In this document: in pieces, positions 6,425 to 14,657 of the stretch
Position numbering within the stretch: the stretch's first letter is position 1
Layout: the number at the start of each line of letters is the position of its first letter
NCBI GenBank assembly: GCA_964435925.1
Contig: CAYTBG010000007.1
Coordinates: 1-44,760 of the forward strand
Direction of reading: 5' to 3'
DNA length: 44,760 nt
DNA from: SOIV01 sp964435925
GTDB taxonomy: Bacteria > Acidobacteriota > Aminicenantia > Aminicenantales > Aminicenantaceae
Made by a program: the position numbers and the translations under genes
Notes under the pieces: model-generated
Seen by the model: only the letters and a program-made list of their open reading frames with translations
The model's database searches: none
Told to the model about the DNA's origin: nothing

Positions 6425-9400
6425 ATATCCTTAAAGGATCGATAAAAAAAGAAGGATTCTTTTACTGGTTCTTCTTTGGAACCATACTCTCCGCAATTAT
6501 TTTGATTCTTTCCCTCTTCCTCCCCGCCTTCGTTTCTTCAAATTACTATCAGAAAAGCCTGAGCCAATTGAGAAGCCAGGCCAAGGCGATTAAAAGCGAA
6601 TTTTCGAACATCATTAGCGAAATAGACCAGAAACAAAAATTAATTTTAGATTCCCCTTTTCCCAGAGAAAAAGAGGAAATATTCAATCTGTTCAAAAAAC
6701 TAGACTTGAACAAAGAAAAAGAAGGGATCAGCTACCTCAACAGTGAAGGAGATCTCATCCTGTGGCTGGGCAACGTAGTCGACCCGATGAAGGTTCTATT
6801 CTCTGAGGGAGAAAAAGTCAATTTTCTCCAGCAAAAATCTTCTTTCCTCATCCAGCACAAAGCTTCTGTCTATATAGTCTCTCTGCAAAAAGTGAGAAAA
6901 GATGAATATGTTATTTTCTATCGCCTTTTAGCCTTCTCACCTCAATTCAAAGCCCCATACTTAAAGGAATATCAATTCTTAAAAGCAAGACTGCTGAGCA
7001 ACTGCGCTATTTATTACTGGGATTTCCGAGAAGATGTTTCAGGACTTGAAAAACTCTTCTCCAGACACAAAGACGAATACCTCGGCCAGCCAAGGCTTCA
7101 GGACGAGATTCAACCTATGCTTTTTCCCTTGAGGAACGAAAAGAACAAAATAGTCGCTACCGTAACGCTCAGCTCTCCAGCTCTTCCAGCAAAAATTTCT
7201 AGCCAGAAAGAAAATTTTCTTCTTGTTTTTTATCTACTCCTCGGGACCTCGCTTCTCTCCCTTCTGATCTATTTTGTCAAATCTCCCTCTTTTCACAGGG
7301 AGAGAAAACCTTTGCCTGGCTTACTCATCATCCTGATCTTGATCGGGCTAAGGTTCATCTTTTTCCCTTTAAGCAATTTAGAAAAAATCCAATCTCTTCC
7401 TTTCTTTTCTCCTTCTTCAGCAAGTTTTTTCTCCCTCTGGGACCTCACTAAATCTCCAGGCGATATTTTCCTCACTTCTTTCTTTCTCTTTTTAATCATG
7501 GGCTGCTTGGTTGTCTATTCTCGAGGTCTTCTGGAGAGCAAAAAAAGAAAATTCTCGCTTATTATTTCGGGGGCAGCGAATTCCATCTTTATTTCAACTT
7601 CGTTATTTTTTATCTTTATTTTTCAAGAAATCTTATTCCGCCTTGTTTATCACTCCAACATAAACCTGCTTCGCTTTTCTTTCGATTCTTCATTCTTCCT
7701 CCTCCACCTCAGCATTCTACTTTTTTTCCTTGTCTCCTTTTTTGCCATCTTTATAGGATTGAGAATAGCTTCACTCTATTCCTTGAATCTTTTCTTGCCT
7801 CTCCTTATTCTTTTGCTGCAGTTTGGAGGTTATTTTCTTCTTTTTAAGGAAAGAAATATCCCCCTGCTTTTCCTACTCCAAGCATCGATCATCGTTTCTA
7901 CCTTATTTCTTGCTTTCATCCCCAAATTCATAAAAAGAAAAGAAGTTTTATTTTCAGCTTTTCTTTTATGTGCGCTATTCATATACACTTCTCTCCACTA
8001 CTCCTCCTCAAGTCGAAACCGGTCTCTCGTTCAGAATTCTCTTCAAAATATCATAAAATCCCAAGAGCACTGGGGGATCTTTTTATTAAACCAGTCCTTG
8101 CCTGAAATCGACGAGCAGCAAGAATCCATAGTCTCCTTTCTCCGCGGCTCTGAATGGTATGACCTAGCCCATTCTCTCTGGGAAAGGACTCTTGTCGCAA
8201 AATTCAACTGGTATTCGAGTTTAGAGATATTAAGCCCTGAAGGAGAGCTTCTCTCCCGCTTCTCTTTAAATGTCCCCAAGCTCTATGGTTTTGATCTCGA
8301 CCTCCCGCTCAGCCAGGAATGGTCCATATCCCACCTGAATATTCCATTTATGGGCGAAGAAAAGGATTTTCTCTTCGGATATAAAGACTGGCTTGAAGAA
8401 GAGAATCATCTGGGGAGGACAATTCTCTACCTTTCCATCGATTACGACATGCTTCCCTTTCTGTATTCAGCCAATCCATATTTTGAACTCCTAAGAGTGA
8501 CTTCCATCCCCTCTCTTAATCAGTTTAACTTTGGTTTTGCAATTTTTGATTCTGAAGGAAAACTACTCTTCAATCCCAATAAGATATCCTCGGGCATCGC
8601 TCCAGCTATCCTGGAAAAAATCGAAACTTCCCAGGATTCCCTCTGGTCATTTTTTACTGACAAAAAGAGAAAATTCCAATCTTTCTATTTCAAGAAAGAC
8701 AATAGAATATACTCTCTTTTCATGCCGAAAAAAAATTTCTTCAATTACTCTGCAGAATTCATAAAGCTTCTCTTCTTCTATCTTGCATTCTCTCTCTTGT
8801 TCCTGTTTCTGGTGTCTCTTGCTTCAGGGAAAAAAATCAGAAATCCCTTCTGGTCTTTCTCAAACCGCGTCTATATTTCTTTCGCTGCCATAGCTCTTAT
8901 CCCCCTTCTACTTTTCACTTTTTTCAGCAGAAGTTTCTTTGCCCAAATTTTTACCCAGCAGTTTCAAGAGAAAGCTGAGGCCCAAGTAAATTTTGCCCAG
9001 CGTTTAGTGGATGAATTTATTCTCCTCCAGCGCGAGGAGATGGTTTCACTTACTCTTCCTCCTGAAGATGTGGTTCTATCGATAAGCTCTACTATTTCAA
9101 ATGATGTGAATCTATACCAAGACGGGAAGCTCATCTCTTCCAGCCGCCGGGAATTTTTTGATTATGGGCTTCTCCCCGAGCTTATAGATGGTGAAATCTA
9201 TTATAAAATTCAGTATGAGAACAATCCTTTCTACACCCAAACTCAAAAAATTGGTGATTATTCCTTCCACAATATCACGATTCCTTATTTTCTTGGGGAT
9301 TCTCTCCTCCTCATCTCTCTTCCCTTTCCTTTAGAACAGGAAGAAATATCAAAAGCAACTGAAGATTTGATTGAATTTCTATTTTTTATTTCTATCTTTT

Positions 9401-10284
9401 TTATAGCCGTTGTCCTCATTTTTGCTCGAGGGATAGGAAGCACGATCATAACTCCCGTAAAAAAGCTTCTGAATGGGACAAAAGAAGTGGGCCTGGGAAA
9501 TCTTGAGATATCCATCCCCCATAAGCCTCAGGATGAAATGAAAACTTTAATTGATGGCTTCAACGCAATGGTTGAAAACCTAAAAAAACACCAGCAAGAT
9601 TTGGCAGACATGAGTAAAAAAGCAGCTTGGGCAGAAATGGCCCGGAGAGTTGCTCACGAAGTTAAAAATCCTCTGACTCCCATTCAGCTCTCAGCAGAAC
9701 ATTTATTAAGAGTTTATCATGATAAAAAGGAGGACTTTGATAAGGCTTTAAAGGAATCAGCTTCTTATATTATCAAAGAGGTGGAAAACCTAAGAAAAAT
9801 CGCCGGGGAATTCTTGGCGACTTCAAAAGAAACATCTCTTCAAATCGAATCCTTCGACCTAAAAGAACTCATGCAAGACACGATTGCCCCTTATAAGAAA
9901 ATGCTTTCGGAAAGAATCAAATTCAAAGAAAAATACGAAGGCCGGGATTTTCATTTTATGGGAGATAAAGGTAGAATAAAAATTGTGTTAAGAAACATTC
10001 TCACCAATGCCATTGAAGCCATTCGAGACCAAGGCGAGATCGAAATCAAGGCATCCAGGGGAAAAGCAGGAATAACGTTCGAAGTCAAAGATACTGGAAT
10101 CGGTATGGAGAAGGAGATGCTCAATAGAATTTTTGACCCTGATTTCTCGACAAAAGATGTCGGAACAGGTCTTGGTCTCCCTATCGCCAAAAAGATCATA
10201 GAGGACCATGGAGGATCCATTAAGGCGTCGAGCGAAGAAAACAAAGGGACTAAAATTTCAATAAAGCTCTCCCAGCAGGAATAA
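6421..10284 (+). CDS. Very large NtrY-type membrane sensor histidine kinase
   Basis: 1287 residues. Order: a first membrane helix (about 17-37), an extracytoplasmic region to about 260, a block of about eight membrane helices (about 265-525), a second extracytoplasmic region (about 525-775), two helices (about 775-832), a third extracytoplasmic domain and a last helix (about 985-1005). These are followed by HAMP (TPVKKLLNG...), HisKA and HATPase. The phosphoacceptor is His1079 in ARRVAHEVKNPLTPIQLSAE, a block typical of NtrY. ATP-binding boxes NILTNAIEAI, DTGIGM and GTGLGLPIA are intact, so it should be active. No response regulator is adjacent. The TTG start overlaps the preceding gene's stop. 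The duplicated sensor region and 8-helix insert make it much longer than ordinary NtrY (about 750 residues). Confidence 0.9.
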   Translation: MNILKGSIKKEGFFYWFFFGTILSAIILILSLFLPAFVSSNYYQKSLSQLRSQAKAIKSEFSNIISEIDQKQKLILDSPFPREKEEIFNLFKKLDLNKEKEGISYLNSEGDLILWLGNVVDPMKVLFSEGEKVNFLQQKSSFLIQHKASVYIVSLQKVRKDEYVIFYRLLAFSPQFKAPYLKEYQFLKARLLSNCAIYYWDFREDVSGLEKLFSRHKDEYLGQPRLQDEIQPMLFPLRNEKNKIVATVTLSSPALPAKISSQKENFLLVFYLLLGTSLLSLLIYFVKSPSFHRERKPLPGLLIILILIGLRFIFFPLSNLEKIQSLPFFSPSSASFFSLWDLTKSPGDIFLTSFFLFLIMGCLVVYSRGLLESKKRKFSLIISGAANSIFISTSLFFIFIFQEILFRLVYHSNINLLRFSFDSSFFLLHLSILLFFLVSFFAIFIGLRIASLYSLNLFLPLLILLLQFGGYFLLFKERNIPLLFLLQASIIVSTLFLAFIPKFIKRKEVLFSAFLLCALFIYTSLHYSSSSRNRSLVQNSLQNIIKSQEHWGIFLLNQSLPEIDEQQESIVSFLRGSEWYDLAHSLWERTLVAKFNWYSSLEILSPEGELLSRFSLNVPKLYGFDLDLPLSQEWSISHLNIPFMGEEKDFLFGYKDWLEEENHLGRTILYLSIDYDMLPFLYSANPYFELLRVTSIPSLNQFNFGFAIFDSEGKLLFNPNKISSGIAPAILEKIETSQDSLWSFFTDKKRKFQSFYFKKDNRIYSLFMPKKNFFNYSAEFIKLLFFYLAFSLLFLFLVSLASGKKIRNPFWSFSNRVYISFAAIALIPLLLFTFFSRSFFAQIFTQQFQEKAEAQVNFAQRLVDEFILLQREEMVSLTLPPEDVVLSISSTISNDVNLYQDGKLISSSRREFFDYGLLPELIDGEIYYKIQYENNPFYTQTQKIGDYSFHNITIPYFLGDSLLLISLPFPLEQEEISKATEDLIEFLFFISIFFIAVVLIFARGIGSTIITPVKKLLNGTKEVGLGNLEISIPHKPQDEMKTLIDGFNAMVENLKKHQQDLADMSKKAAWAEMARRVAHEVKNPLTPIQLSAEHLLRVYHDKKEDFDKALKESASYIIKEVENLRKIAGEFLATSKETSLQIESFDLKELMQDTIAPYKKMLSERIKFKEKYEGRDFHFMGDKGRIKIVLRNILTNAIEAIRDQGEIEIKASRGKAGITFEVKDTGIGMEKEMLNRIFDPDFSTKDVGTGLGLPIAKKIIEDHGGSIKASSEENKGTKISIKLSQQE

Positions 10285-10307
10285 TTCTGAAAAAAGGAGT
10301 CTGAGGA

Positions 10308-10814
10308 ATGACGAAAATTCTGGTCACTTACTTAAGCCAGACTGGAAACACAAAAAAAATAGCCGATGCGATCTTTGAGGGCCTGGAAGGAGATAAAACG
10401 ATAAAGCCTATGGATGAAGTCCAAGAGATAGAGGGCTACAGCCTTATTTTTATAGGTTTTCCTGTTCATTCTCACAGCGTTCCCTTCAAAATCGAGAACT
10501 TTTTGCGAAAAATCCCTGAGGGGAAAAAAATCGCCCTTTTTTCAACCCATGGCTCCCTTCCTGGTGGCCGTCTGGCAAGAGAAGCATTGGAGCATGCCGC
10601 TGTCATTGCCTCAAAGGCAAAAGTTTTAGGCACCTTTTCTTGCAGAGGAAAAGTCTCCATGGCTGCCCTTGAAATCTTGAGCAAATCTCCAGAGCACAAA
10701 GTCTGGGCAGAAATGGCTCCATCATCCCAGACTCATCCAGATGAGGGAGACATAGAAGACGCCAAATCCTTTGCCAAATGGGTCATGACCCTCAGCACAC
10801 AGGATGAGGCTTAG
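10308..10814 (+). CDS. Flavodoxin-family protein
   Basis: 168 residues. The FMN phosphate-binding loop is SQTGNTKKIA near the N-terminus (about 11-20). The second loop FPVHSHSVPFK and a third loop region STHGSLPGG follow the flavodoxin order. The C-terminal stretch after GTFSCRGKVS contains EMAPSSQTHPDEGDIEDAKSF, typical of a subgroup of anaerobe flavodoxin-like proteins. It presumably carries electrons or serves as an NADPH/ferredoxin-coupled domain; the partner is unknown. It begins 24 nt after the kinase gene with a strong AGGAG site, so it may be co-transcribed. A broken second copy lies 0.8 kb downstream. Confidence 0.85.
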   Translation: MTKILVTYLSQTGNTKKIADAIFEGLEGDKTIKPMDEVQEIEGYSLIFIGFPVHSHSVPFKIENFLRKIPEGKKIALFSTHGSLPGGRLAREALEHAAVIASKAKVLGTFSCRGKVSMAALEILSKSPEHKVWAEMAPSSQTHPDEGDIEDAKSFAKWVMTLSTQDEA

Positions 10815-10935
10815 ATAAGGGTGGATGTAATTTTATCTTCTATCAGAGTGAGTGAATGAAGCAAAAAATGGAGAAAACTAGTGCACTCTAAAAAAAGGAA
10901 ATTCCTAAATTTCACGTCAAGTGTACTTTGATATC

Positions 10936-11457
10936 TTAGTAGCTCTCCTGCATTATCCCGACGATGATGGCGAGGAAGATAGCGACGATCCAAACTCCAA
11001 GTCCCCACCATGCCCATTTCTTTTGGACTCTTTTGAAATGTTCAACGCTTTCCCACCTTTTATACCTCCAAGCCCACTCGCTACCCTTGGCTCCTCCGAC
11101 GATAGCCATGATTATTCCAACGTACGGGATTAAGCACAGAAGCATGATGTAGACTTTGTTTCCGACTCCCCATATCCATTCAAGCAATAAAGCTCCCCAA
11201 TTCCACTTCTTTACCTCGGCGGGGACTACTGCGAGCGCACCCTGTCCCGACGTGTTTGCAAGAACATCTCCGCTTAGATCGAGTCCGCATGAGGGACAGA
11301 ATTTGTCCTCACTCGTTACGGCTGAGCCACATCGAACACACTTAAGTTCTAATGTTTTGCCGCAACTCGGGCAGAACTTGCTCCCTTCCGAGATGACGGC
11401 TCCGCAGTACTTGCACGTGTTCTCTGCTGGCTTTGAAGGATTCTGAGCTTCGTTCAT
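10936..11457 (-). CDS. Double zinc-ribbon membrane protein
   Basis: 173 residues. Two tandem zinc ribbons each have CxxC-x10-CxxC: Cys15/18/29/32 and Cys40/43/54/57. A linker of about 35 residues leads to a membrane region with helices at about 104-125 and 150-169. Between the helices is a Trp-rich charged segment (GSEWAWRYKRWESVEHFKRV). Such double-zinc-ribbon/TM proteins are common, usually hypothetical, membrane proteins. The start is firm: GGAGGT sits 7 nt upstream of the ATG. It stands alone, convergent with the flavodoxin gene. Confidence 0.82.
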   Translation of the reverse strand: MNEAQNPSKPAENTCKYCGAVISEGSKFCPSCGKTLELKCVRCGSAVTSEDKFCPSCGLDLSGDVLANTSGQGALAVVPAEVKKWNWGALLLEWIWGVGNKVYIMLLCLIPYVGIIMAIVGGAKGSEWAWRYKRWESVEHFKRVQKKWAWWGLGVWIVAIFLAIIVGIMQESY

Positions 11458-11591
11458 GGTTGCACCTCCTCTTTATATCTCATAAAAACGGTCACAGACC
11501 GCTTAGGATACCCAGCTTCTGCTTAAGATCAATGTTATGTCGATGCTTACTATAATATTCATATTTATTTTTTTTTCAAATATTCATTTCA

Positions 11592-11736
11592 CACCTACTT
11601 AAGCCAGGGAGGAAACACAAAATAATAGCCGAAGCGATCTTTGAGGGCCTGGGCAGAAATGGCTCCATCATCCCAGACTCATCCTGATGAGGGAGACTTA
11701 GAGGACGCCAAATCCTTTGCCAAATGGGTCATGACC
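11592..11736 (+). pseudogene. Internally deleted second copy of the flavodoxin gene
   Basis: Positions 11592-11736 match 10325-10790 of the intact flavodoxin gene at high identity, but with about 320 bp missing. The 5' part (CTTAAGCCAG ... GAGGGCCTGG) is joined directly to GGCAGAAATGGCTCCATC of the 3' part. The junction falls at a CTGG found at both deletion ends (10383-10386 and 10703-10706). There is no start codon or ribosome site and the frame is broken. The rest of the gap 11458-12169 holds a miniature element and otherwise nothing recognisable. Confidence 0.85.
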
Positions 11737-11882
11737 TTTTCACGTGGCAGAAAACAGGATATTATTACGTGGGCTTGACATTCTGATTTGAAGTAATTGA
11801 CCTCATTTTATTCGTGTGATATAAGCCATTTAAGGAATCAATATGGGAATACTAATCAAATAATTGAGAGAATTTTTAGAAC

Positions 11883-12019
11883 TAATACAAACGCAATTAT
11901 TCCAGTGTCATCGCGAGGAGCGAAGCGACGTGGCGATCTCGTTAATTCATCTTAAGAGATTGCCACGCCCTTTCAGGGCTCGCAATGACATTGTAAAAAT
12001 ATATATTGCGTTTATATTA
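11883..12019. mobile_element. Miniature inverted-repeat element, copy A (137 bp)
   Basis: The ends TAATACAAACGCAAT (11883-11897) and ATTGCGTTTATATTA (12005-12019) are inverted repeats with one mismatch. The interior has GC-rich sub-palindromes: CGCGAGGAGCGAAGCGACG and GAGATTGCCACGCCC. Copy B at 14426-14657 has the same ends and core in the opposite orientation with extra internal units. It encodes no protein, so it must be moved in trans. Confidence 0.8.
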
Positions 12020-12169
12020 AAAAGGGAATTGTTGCGCGCGAAAAGAGAGCTATCCATGAAAAAAGATTGTTTTCTTTCTGTTTTCCATGATGCTCAGCAC
12101 TGGCTTGATACGGAGTGAAACATACAGGCGCCAAAAGAAAAGAAATGGTTGATTTGAAGGAGAATAAAA

Positions 12170-13120
12170 ATGAAAAAAATTAAAAATTTCATCGGTGACC
12201 ATTTTGAAGGGCTTATCATCATTCTGGTTTTGATAGGAGTTTTGGGCATTGCTTTCCTTATCCACTATAAATTTGAATTTCTTAACTTTTTTTTCCTTCC
12301 CATCATTCTTTCAGGATATCTTCTCGGGAAGAGGAAAACCATTTTAACTGCATTCTTTTGTATTGCATTGGTCTTCCTTTATTTGATTTTTTATAAACTC
12401 TATCTCGGCTTGGAAGTGGCATTTTCAACTGGTGAAATAATCAGGATAGCTACTTGGGGAGGCTTTCTGATCTTGACCGCGGCGATCATCGGGACATTTG
12501 CCGAACAAAGAGAAAGGCGGCTCGAGAGAATGAGGAGATCCTATTTTGGAGCGCTAAAAATTATGCTCAAGTATCTTGAAGTTGCTGATGAGGAAAAACC
12601 TCGTTCCTTGAGAGTATCTCTTCTTGCTGGAGAAATTGCCAAAACTGCAGAACTCAGCAAGACTGAAGTGGAAAACATTAAATCAGCTGCTCTCCTTTAT
12701 GAGGCAGGAGATTTGCAATCCGGCCTTCCCTTCTACGAGGAAATAGTCAATTTCATATCAGGTGATATGAAAATCCCTGAGGAGCGGGCGATGGATAAAG
12801 AACAGGTGGAGTTGAGTACAATGGCTTCTTTACTGAAAACAATCGAGCCTCTTCTTGCCGGATATTTTCACCATTATGTAGAAGAAGCGGATAAGCTGGA
12901 TAAGGACTTAAACGCAATTCCCTCTGGCAGTAGCATCATTGCCCTTGCCAATCTCTACGATAGAGTCGAGAATAAAGTGCCGACTTCTCTGGGAGAAGTA
13001 ACGATTGAAACCTTGGAGGATATTGAAAAGCTTTCAGGGCGGAGTTTTTCTACTTCCTTTGTAAGGGCTCTTAAAGAAACGACAAGTGGTCCTAGATTAG
13101 CTCCTTCTGATAGATCTTAG
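12170..13120 (+). CDS. Membrane protein with degenerate HD-GYP-like domain
   Basis: 316 residues. About four membrane helices fill residues 14-110 (MASE-like sensor region). A short basic linker (EQRERRLERMRRS) then leads to a cytoplasmic all-helical domain that aligns with HD-GYP phosphodiesterases: 'KPRSLRVSLLAGEIAKTAELS' matches the 'HSERVA...A..LGLS' helix. However, the usual ALLHDIGK is ALLYEAGD, so the metal-binding HD pair is lost. The GYP region is also not recognisable, although 'IPSGSSIIALANLYD' matches the helix after it. It is probably a non-catalytic sensor or c-di-GMP-fold protein; this is inferred. AAGGAG precedes the ATG. No operon partner. Confidence 0.6.
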   Translation: MKKIKNFIGDHFEGLIIILVLIGVLGIAFLIHYKFEFLNFFFLPIILSGYLLGKRKTILTAFFCIALVFLYLIFYKLYLGLEVAFSTGEIIRIATWGGFLILTAAIIGTFAEQRERRLERMRRSYFGALKIMLKYLEVADEEKPRSLRVSLLAGEIAKTAELSKTEVENIKSAALLYEAGDLQSGLPFYEEIVNFISGDMKIPEERAMDKEQVELSTMASLLKTIEPLLAGYFHHYVEEADKLDKDLNAIPSGSSIIALANLYDRVENKVPTSLGEVTIETLEDIEKLSGRSFSTSFVRALKETTSGPRLAPSDRS

Positions 13121-13208
13121 GTCAGAGAAGGAATAAAAACATAAACTGGCTTTCTTTCCTGATTAGAAAGTTTTTATCTAAACTTGGAGAAAACCAATAA
13201 ACCCTAAC

Positions 13209-13361
13209 CTAGGTCGTCCTTTTATTGAAAAAATTTCTATTCGCCGCGAAAATAAGCAGCTTCCCTATCCATTTGAACCTTCCAGTCAGCTTGAGAATAA
13301 GTCCAAAAAGGACGGCTAAAGCACCTCCTATAATAAGAATATTTCCCAAGGTCTTGAGCAT
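13209..13361 (-). CDS. Short DUF2905-like membrane protein, probably truncated
   Basis: A 50-residue frame (MLKTLGNILIIGGALAVLFG...) begins 13 nt after the meaB stop, with AAGGAAG just upstream. It has one membrane helix and a GRFKWIGKL turn like the start of DUF2905 proteins. The usual PGDIxIxxxNFxFYFPL block and second helix are absent. A +1 frame downstream of about 13250 retains RR-E-FS-like traces, so a frameshift may have cut a normal gene of about 70 residues. The function of the family is unknown. Confidence 0.45.
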   Translation of the reverse strand: MLKTLGNILIIGGALAVLFGLILKLTGRFKWIGKLLIFAANRNFFNKRTT

Positions 13362-13374
13362 TCTTCCTTTCTTC

Positions 13375-14316
13375 TTAGGCTTTCGCCTTTTTTAACCTTC
13401 CTACTATTTCATCGGCAACGGTATAGGGGTCGACTTCTCTCTTAAAAATTCTCTCGACAAGACGTTCAAATTCTGATTCTGGGATATTTTGACTGACAGC
13501 CTGATAAATCTTTTCACTGATAATGTCCTTTAACATCCAGGATATCAGTCTTTTCTTCCTGGAATCTATGAATTCCTGGCTTTTGCTCTCGACCAATTTA
13601 TTGATCTCATTAACCAGAGGTTCCACTCCTTCTCCTTCAGTGGCTACAGTTTTGACGATGGGCGGCATGGCATCTCCCTCAAATCCTAAATCAAGCATGG
13701 CCCGAAGCTGTCTTTCTGTCTTCTCAGTGTCTGGAGAATCTGCCTTGTTGAGAACAAAAATATCAGCAATCTCCATAATCCCTGCTTTAAAAGCTTGAAT
13801 TTCATCCCCTGCCCCGGGGATTAGGATGACAAGAACAATATCCGCCAGTTTAACGACCTCAACCTCATCCTGGCCTACTCCGACTGTTTCCACCAGAATA
13901 GAATCCTTTCCTGCTGCTTCAAGTATGGTAATGGCCTCTCCTGTTGCCTTCGCTAACCCTCCCAAATGCCCTCTGGCTGCCATGCTCCGAATGAATACTT
14001 CAGGGTCTGTGCTGTGCCGCATCATCCGTATTCTATCTCCAAGAATAGCTCCTCCCGTGAAAGGACTGGAAGGATCTACGGCGATAATGCCAATTTTCTT
14101 CCCGTTTTTTCGAAGATGCACTATCATTTGGTTAACCAAGGTGCTCTTGCCAGAACCAGGGGAACCTGTAACTCCTACAACAAGTGATTTTCCCGTGCCG
14201 GGGAAGATTTTTTTCATCATTTCCTGAGCAGCACTTCTGTTGTTTTCTGCCAGAGAGATAGCGCGGGCAATGGCTCTATGGTTTCCTTTAATTAATTCTT
14301 GGGCTAAATCCATCAT
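13375..14316 (-). CDS. meaB: MeaB/ArgK-type GTPase, chaperone of methylmalonyl-CoA mutase
   Basis: 313 residues, the usual length. The P-loop is GSPGSGKST (about 51-59). The family block DPSSPFTGGAILGDRIRM and the switch region DSILVETVGVGQDEVEV follow, then the NKAD guanine-specificity motif. The C-terminal dimerisation helices include SWMLKDIISEKI. Known MeaB proteins gate B12 cofactor loading and protect adenosylcobalamin-dependent mutases. No mutase gene is in the window, but the acyl-CoA dehydrogenase just upstream on the same strand fits acyl-CoA metabolism. Two tandem ATGs leave the start uncertain by one codon. Confidence 0.93.
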   Translation of the reverse strand: MMDLAQELIKGNHRAIARAISLAENNRSAAQEMMKKIFPGTGKSLVVGVTGSPGSGKSTLVNQMIVHLRKNGKKIGIIAVDPSSPFTGGAILGDRIRMMRHSTDPEVFIRSMAARGHLGGLAKATGEAITILEAAGKDSILVETVGVGQDEVEVVKLADIVLVILIPGAGDEIQAFKAGIMEIADIFVLNKADSPDTEKTERQLRAMLDLGFEGDAMPPIVKTVATEGEGVEPLVNEINKLVESKSQEFIDSRKKRLISWMLKDIISEKIYQAVSQNIPESEFERLVERIFKREVDPYTVADEIVGRLKKAKA

Positions 14317-14425
14317 TTCCGTCTTTCCTGCTCATTCCTTATATTCTGTCTCTTTTAAAGGTTTAATTCTTCTCTTGGGCTTAATCTAATTTTAGAGGCA
14401 GGACTAAGATGCAAGTTTGCATAAC

Positions 14426-14657
14426 TAATATAAACGCAATATATATTTTTACAATGTCATTGCGAGTCCTGAAAGAATGTGGCAATCCGTCGTTGCGAGC
14501 GAAGCACGGCAATCTCATAAAAAAAGGTTGAGATTGCCGCGTCGCTTCGCTCCTCGCAATAACATTCACTGTATGAGATCGCATAGCCTGTTCCGAGCAA
14601 AGCGAAGGAATCTTTTTCGCTCCTCGCGATAACACTGGAATAATTACGTTTGTATTA
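14426..14657. mobile_element. Miniature inverted-repeat element, copy B (232 bp)
   Basis: The ends TAATATAAACGCAAT (14426-14440) and ATTACGTTTGTATTA (14643-14657) match copy A in reverse order. The core is repeated: CTCGCAATAACATT and GAGATTGCCGCGTCGC units appear more than once, making it about 95 bp longer than A. Its right end overlaps the acyl-CoA dehydrogenase stop codon: the first three bases of the end, read on the minus strand, are the TAA. It fills most of the 14317-14654 gap. Confidence 0.8.

Noticed and set aside
10811..11446. Forward and reverse open frames opposite the zinc-ribbon gene
   Set aside because: They are shadows of the Cys-rich gene, whose ribosome site and two zinc ribbons are clear.
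11870..12020. CRISPR-like or tRNA-like structure in the GC-rich palindromes
   Set aside because: There are no regular spacers, no cloverleaf and no CCA end; the sequence is explained by the miniature element seen again at 14.4 kb.
12056..12118. 20-codon frame MKKDCFLSVFHDAQHWLDTE after the miniature element
   Set aside because: Too short, no clear ribosome site and no similarity; kept only as a note.
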